35,243 nt of DNA from an uncultured Oscillospiraceae bacterium (GTDB lineage Bacteria > Bacillota > Clostridia > Oscillospirales > Oscillospiraceae), in the NCBI GenBank assembly GCA_944385425.1, contig CALWXD010000042.1, positions 1 through 35,243 of the forward strand, read 5' to 3'. Position numbers and translations under genes: made by a program. The stretch's first letter is position 1; the number at the start of each line of letters is the position of its first letter. Under the pieces are notes generated by a model that did not search any database, was not told the origin of the DNA, and saw only the letters and a list, made by a program, of their open reading frames with translations. This document shows, one piece after another, positions 30,571-35,243 of this stretch.

Positions 30571-30999
30571 CTAGGACTTCCTGTTCCGTCGGGCCTTGGC
30601 CTTTGCCGCCAGGCGCGCCTTGGCCCGGGCCAGGGCCCCCTGGGAAAAGCCGTACTCCTTCTGGCTGACCGGCAGGGTCTCCAGGCGCTTTTGCGCCCGG
30701 GCCATGGCCCGCTCCGCCCGCTTAGAGTCGATTTCGCTGGGGCGCTCGGCCGTGGCCACCAGCAGCACGGCGGCGTCGGGGACGATCTCAACAAAGCCCC
30801 GGCCGACGGCGGCGATGTGCCACCGCCCGTCCACCGTGCAGTACTCCAAAACGCCGTTTTCCACCGCCGTCACCGTGGGGGCGTGGCCGGCCAGGACGCC
30901 GTAGGACCCGTCCAGCGCCGGCAGGATGAGGGAGGTCACCTGGCCGGAGAAAAAGCTCCGCTCCGGCGTGAGGATCTCCAGAAGAAAGGAGCGCGCCAT
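30571..30999 (-). CDS. atpC: ATP synthase epsilon subunit
   Basis: A 142-residue subunit of the F1 central stalk. The N-terminal beta-sandwich shows FLLEILTPERSFFSGQVTSL, then LPALDGSYGVLAGHAPTVTAV and the GVLEYCTVDGRWHIAAVGRGFVEI stretch; a C-terminal helical part is rich in Arg, Lys and Ala (RAERAMARAQKRLE). Epsilon links gamma to the c-ring and can inhibit ATP hydrolysis. The ATG at 30999 is placed one base after the atpD stop. It is the last gene of the operon. The C-terminal tail is unusually basic. Confidence 0.93.
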   Translation of the reverse strand: MARSFLLEILTPERSFFSGQVTSLILPALDGSYGVLAGHAPTVTAVENGVLEYCTVDGRWHIAAVGRGFVEIVPDAAVLLVATAERPSEIDSKRAERAMARAQKRLETLPVSQKEYGFSQGALARAKARLAAKAKARRNRKS

Positions 31000-31000
31000 C

Positions 31001-32404
<1,404 letters not shown>

Positions 32405-32413
32405 TCAAACCTT

Positions 32414-33298
32414 TCAAACTTCGTTGGAGAACAGGCCCGATCCGCCCACAATCTCCGTAATCTCCTGGGTAATGGCGGACTGGCGGGCCTGGTTATAGGA
32501 GAGGGACAGCTTTTTCACCAGCTCCTTGGCGTTGTCCGTGGCCGTCTGCATGGCGGTCATCCGGGCGTTCTGCTCGGAGCAGAAGGCCTCCACCAGGCTG
32601 CCGTAGAGGACGCCGGTGAGGTAGCTGGGGACGATGCGGTCCAGCACCGCGGCGGGGGAGGGGACATACTCCACCTGCTGGCAGGCGTCCTCCGCCTTCT
32701 GGGGGTGGGAGAACCGCTCCTCCGCCAGGGGCAGCAGCTGCAGCTGCTTGACCTCCAGCTCCAGGGCGTTGACCATTTCGGTGTAGATGATATGGATCTC
32801 GTCCAGCTCCCGGCGGAGGAACTGCTCCACCAGCCCCTCCGAGAGGCTGCGCACCTGGGCGATGGAGGGGTCCTGCCCGCCGGGGAGGGCCTGCTCCACC
32901 GGGTACCCCGCCTCCGAGAAGAAGGCACGGCCCACCTGCCCGACCACATAGAGCCTGGGGTGCGGCGCGGTCCGCAGCCGCTCCTGGGCCGCCTGCAGCA
33001 CGTTGTGGTTGTAGGCGCCGGCCAGGCCCTTGTCGCTGGTGACAATGAGGAAGGCGGCCTTCCGCTCCTCCGGGGGGATCTCGCCGCGCAGGTCAAAGAA
33101 GGGGTGCTGCAGATCCTGGGAGCGGCGGAGGATATTGGCGATGGTGGTATGGATCTTCATAAAGTAGGGGAGCACATCGCTCAGCTGTTTTCTGGCCCGG
33201 CGCAGGTTGGCCGAGGAGATCAGATACATGGCGTTGGTGATCTTCAGCGTCTGCTGGACGCTTTTGATGTGGTCCCGGATCTCCTTGATGCCGGTCAT
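32414..33298 (-). CDS. atpG: ATP synthase gamma subunit
   Basis: A 294-residue rotary shaft of F1. The N-terminal helix (GIKEIRDHIKSVQQTLKITNAM) and C-terminal helix (MQTATDNAKELVKKLSLSYNQARQSAITQEITEIVGG) that form the coiled-coil axle are both typical; between them is the Rossmann-like domain with FLIVTSDKGLAGAYN. The ATG at 33298 has a near-perfect AAAGGAGGTG eight bases upstream. The length is normal. Confidence 0.96.
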   Translation of the reverse strand: MTGIKEIRDHIKSVQQTLKITNAMYLISSANLRRARKQLSDVLPYFMKIHTTIANILRRSQDLQHPFFDLRGEIPPEERKAAFLIVTSDKGLAGAYNHNVLQAAQERLRTAPHPRLYVVGQVGRAFFSEAGYPVEQALPGGQDPSIAQVRSLSEGLVEQFLRRELDEIHIIYTEMVNALELEVKQLQLLPLAEERFSHPQKAEDACQQVEYVPSPAAVLDRIVPSYLTGVLYGSLVEAFCSEQNARMTAMQTATDNAKELVKKLSLSYNQARQSAITQEITEIVGGSGLFSNEV

Positions 33299-33325
33299 AC
33301 CGGCGCACCTCCTTTCCGATGGCGG

Positions 33326-35068
33326 TTATTCCCCACGGAACGCCGCCTTACAGGTGTCAAGGGTGTTCCGGATGGTCTCCACCGCCGTGCCGCTGAGGGA
33401 GCCGCTGGCCTGGATCTCCTCCAGGACGTCCTGGTGCTCCGTCTCCATCCGCTCCATCAGCTGGTCGGCAAAGCCGCGGACCTGCTCCAATGGGATGTCG
33501 TCCAGCAGCCCCTGGGTGGCCACATACAGGAGGGTGGCCTGGCGGCTCACCGGCAGGGGGTGGTAGAGGGGCTGTTTCAAAAGCTCCAGAAGGCGGCGGC
33601 CGTGGTCCAGGGTCTGCTGGGTGGCCTTATCCAGGTCCGAGGAGAACTGGGTGAAGACCTCCAGCTCCCGAAACCGGGCCAGGTCGATCCGCAGCGTGCC
33701 GGCGGTCTTTTTGATGGCCCGGGTCTGGGCCGCGCCGCCCACGCGGGAGACGGAGAGGCCCACGTTGATGGCCGGCCGCTGGCCGGAGAAGAAGAGGCCG
33801 GACTCCAGGTAGATCTGCCCGTCGGTGATGGAGATGACGTTGGTGGGGATATAGGCCGACACGTCGCCGGCCTGGGTCTCGATGATGGGGAGGGCCGTGA
33901 TGGAGCCGCCGCCGTACTCCTTGGTCACGCGGCAGGCGCGCTCCAGGAGGCGGCTGTGCAGGTAGAACACGTCGCCGGGGTAGGCCTCCCGGCCCGGCGA
34001 GCGCTTGAGCAGCAGGCTCAGCGTCCGATAGGCCACGGCGTGCTTGCTGAGGTCGTCGTAGACGATGAGGACGTCCCGCCCCCGCTCCATGAAGTACTCG
34101 CCCATGGCCGTGGCGGCGTAGGGCGCGATGTACTGCAGGGAGTGGCTGTCACCGGCGGTGGCGGAGACGATGATGCAGTGGTCCATGGCGCCATGGCTGC
34201 GCAGAGTCTCCTGGACGCGGGCCACGGAGGACGCCTTCTGGCCGATGGCCACATAGATGCAGATGACGCCGGTGTCCCGCTGGTTGAGCATGGTGTCCAC
34301 GGCGATGGCGGTCTTGCCGGTCTGCCGGTCGCCCACGATCAGCTCCCGCTGGCCCCGGCCAATGGGCACCATGGCGTCGATGGCCAGGATGCCCGTCTGG
34401 AGGGGCACCGTCACCGGCTCGCGGGTGATGACGCCGCCGGCCTCCCGCTCCACGGGGTAGCGGTCGCTGGCGTCGATGGGGCCCAGGTCGTCGATGGGAT
34501 CGCCCAGGGCGTTCACCACCCGGCCCAGCAGGCCCTCGCCCACGGGCACCTGGACGGTGCGGCCGGTGCGGCGGACGCTGCTGCCCTCGCCCAGGCCCTC
34601 CTCGCTTCCCAGGAGGATAATACCCACGCTGCCGCTGCGCAGGTCCATGACCATGCCCTCGGTGCCGTTCTCAAAGCGCACCAGCTCACCGTATACCGCC
34701 CGGTCCAGCCCGTCGGCGGTGGCGATGCCGTCGCCCACCTCCAGCACGGTGCCGAGCTCCAGCGCCTCGGCCCGGGGCTGGAAGCTCCGGATCTCCCGGC
34801 GCAGCGTCTCCACCAGCTCCGCGGCGTCGTCCGGCGCCGCAGCGCCGGTGCGCAGCGCCTCGTCCATCTGGCGCATGCGGCCGTGGACGCTGTAGTCATA
34901 GGTGTAGCCGTCCACGGTCAGGACGAAGCCGCCCGTCAGCTCCGGGTCCTCCCGGACCTCCAGGTCCTGCTCCGCCACGCCGTAGCGGCTGCGGAGGAAC
35001 TCCAGCAGGCGCGCGCGGTGGGCGCTGTCAGGCAGCTGGGCGCAGCGCAGGATGCAGGGCTTGCTCAT
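33326..35068 (-). CDS. atpA: ATP synthase alpha subunit with an N-terminal delta-like domain
   Basis: A 580-residue protein. Residues from about 86 on are a normal alpha subunit: GTVLEVGDGIATADGLD, the nucleotide loop GDRQTGKT at 246-253, AIGQKASSVARV and SGLFFSGQRPAINVGLSVSRVGG. Before it lie about 80 extra residues. Residues 20-72 look like the C-terminal domain of the delta subunit (OSCP family): a LLEFLRSRYG helix, then DPELTGGFVLTVDGYTYDYS and VHGRMRQMDEAL, the delta pattern of D-P-x-L-x-G-G and D-x-S-x-x-x-R. No separate atpH lies between atpF and atpA, and the atpA ATG overlaps the atpF stop by four bases (ATGA). The helical N-terminal domain of delta is missing here. Confidence 0.94.
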   Translation of the reverse strand: MSKPCILRCAQLPDSAHRARLLEFLRSRYGVAEQDLEVREDPELTGGFVLTVDGYTYDYSVHGRMRQMDEALRTGAAAPDDAAELVETLRREIRSFQPRAEALELGTVLEVGDGIATADGLDRAVYGELVRFENGTEGMVMDLRSGSVGIILLGSEEGLGEGSSVRRTGRTVQVPVGEGLLGRVVNALGDPIDDLGPIDASDRYPVEREAGGVITREPVTVPLQTGILAIDAMVPIGRGQRELIVGDRQTGKTAIAVDTMLNQRDTGVICIYVAIGQKASSVARVQETLRSHGAMDHCIIVSATAGDSHSLQYIAPYAATAMGEYFMERGRDVLIVYDDLSKHAVAYRTLSLLLKRSPGREAYPGDVFYLHSRLLERACRVTKEYGGGSITALPIIETQAGDVSAYIPTNVISITDGQIYLESGLFFSGQRPAINVGLSVSRVGGAAQTRAIKKTAGTLRIDLARFRELEVFTQFSSDLDKATQQTLDHGRRLLELLKQPLYHPLPVSRQATLLYVATQGLLDDIPLEQVRGFADQLMERMETEHQDVLEEIQASGSLSGTAVETIRNTLDTCKAAFRGE

Positions 35069-35243
35069 CTCTGCTCACCCGCCTCCCGCAGGAAGGCGTC
35101 GATGGCCTCGTTGCTGCCCACCGCCACCTTCTCCGCCGCGGCCACCGCCAGGTCCGCCGCCTCCCGGCGGACGCTGCGCAGCATGTTCTCCCGCTCCCGG
35201 CGGGTGCGCTCCTGGCTCTCCTCCAGGAGCTTCTTGGCCTGGG
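35065..35243 (-). CDS. atpF: ATP synthase b subunit, C-terminal part (window edge)
   Basis: The last 58 residues of a frame that enters from beyond the right end. It is a charged, continuous helix (QAKKLLEESQERTRRERENM, then VRREAADLAVAAAEKVAVG), the pattern of the peripheral-stalk b subunit that binds delta. The TGA stop overlaps the atpA ATG. The match to the b-subunit end (A-x-L-A-V-x-A-A-E-K-V) is good. The membrane anchor is outside the window. Confidence 0.85.
   Translation of the reverse strand, partial: QAKKLLEESQERTRRERENMLRSVRREAADLAVAAAEKVAVGSNEAIDAFLREAGEQR

Overview
The window is a gene-dense, high-GC stretch (about two-thirds G+C by eye) of the chromosome of an endospore-forming Firmicute. 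The evidence is Spo0A, SpoIVB, CwlJ and GerQ together with a Firmicutes-type dcw cluster and a meso-diaminopimelate type MurE. High GC, overlapping operonic genes and protein flavour suggest the Clostridia, most likely the Oscillospiraceae (Flavonifractor/Oscillibacter-like). That placement is inference, not a database match.

Layout. (1) 1-5357, plus strand: an aromatic amino acid operon: aroA (5' end cut off), aroC, a DUF3786-like gene, pheA (chorismate mutase-prephenate dehydratase), a fused aroE-aroK, and aroQ. Only aroB and DAHP synthase of the shikimate pathway are not seen. A ferritin-like gene and an HD-domain gene follow. (2) 6812-9457, minus strand: a small membrane protein, then yloU (Asp23 family) and fakA/yloV. 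(3) 9668-13076, plus: rsmD, coaD, a coiled-coil protein, a DUF2752 protein and a zinc-ribbon/DUF4234 membrane protein. (4) 13413-26704, plus: the division and cell wall cluster, mraZ-rsmH-ftsL-like-PBP(PASTA)-murE-mraY-ftsW, a 307-bp hairpin-rich gap, murG, murA, ftsQ and a separately transcribed ftsZ. murB, murC, murD, murF and ftsA are absent from it. (5) 26929-28982, plus: spoIVB and spo0A, with Spo0A-box-like sites between them. (6) 29087-30029, minus: the germination pair cwlJ-gerQ. (7) 30227-30478, plus: a TSCPD-motif protein. (8) 30571-35243, minus: ATP synthase genes atpF (partial), atpA, atpG, atpD, atpC.

The most unusual items are: an ATP synthase alpha subunit carrying at its N-terminus what looks like the C-terminal domain of the delta subunit, with no separate atpH at its usual place; a 307-bp gap between ftsW and murG with four hairpins, two sharing the same seven-base loop; a Spo0A receiver domain with one acidic pocket residue replaced by glycine; and an FtsZ without the usual C-terminal peptide, encoded in a cluster without ftsA. 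Promoters with exact 17- or 18-bp spacing could be read for many transcription units. No tRNA, rRNA, CRISPR array, insertion sequence or prophage gene was found.
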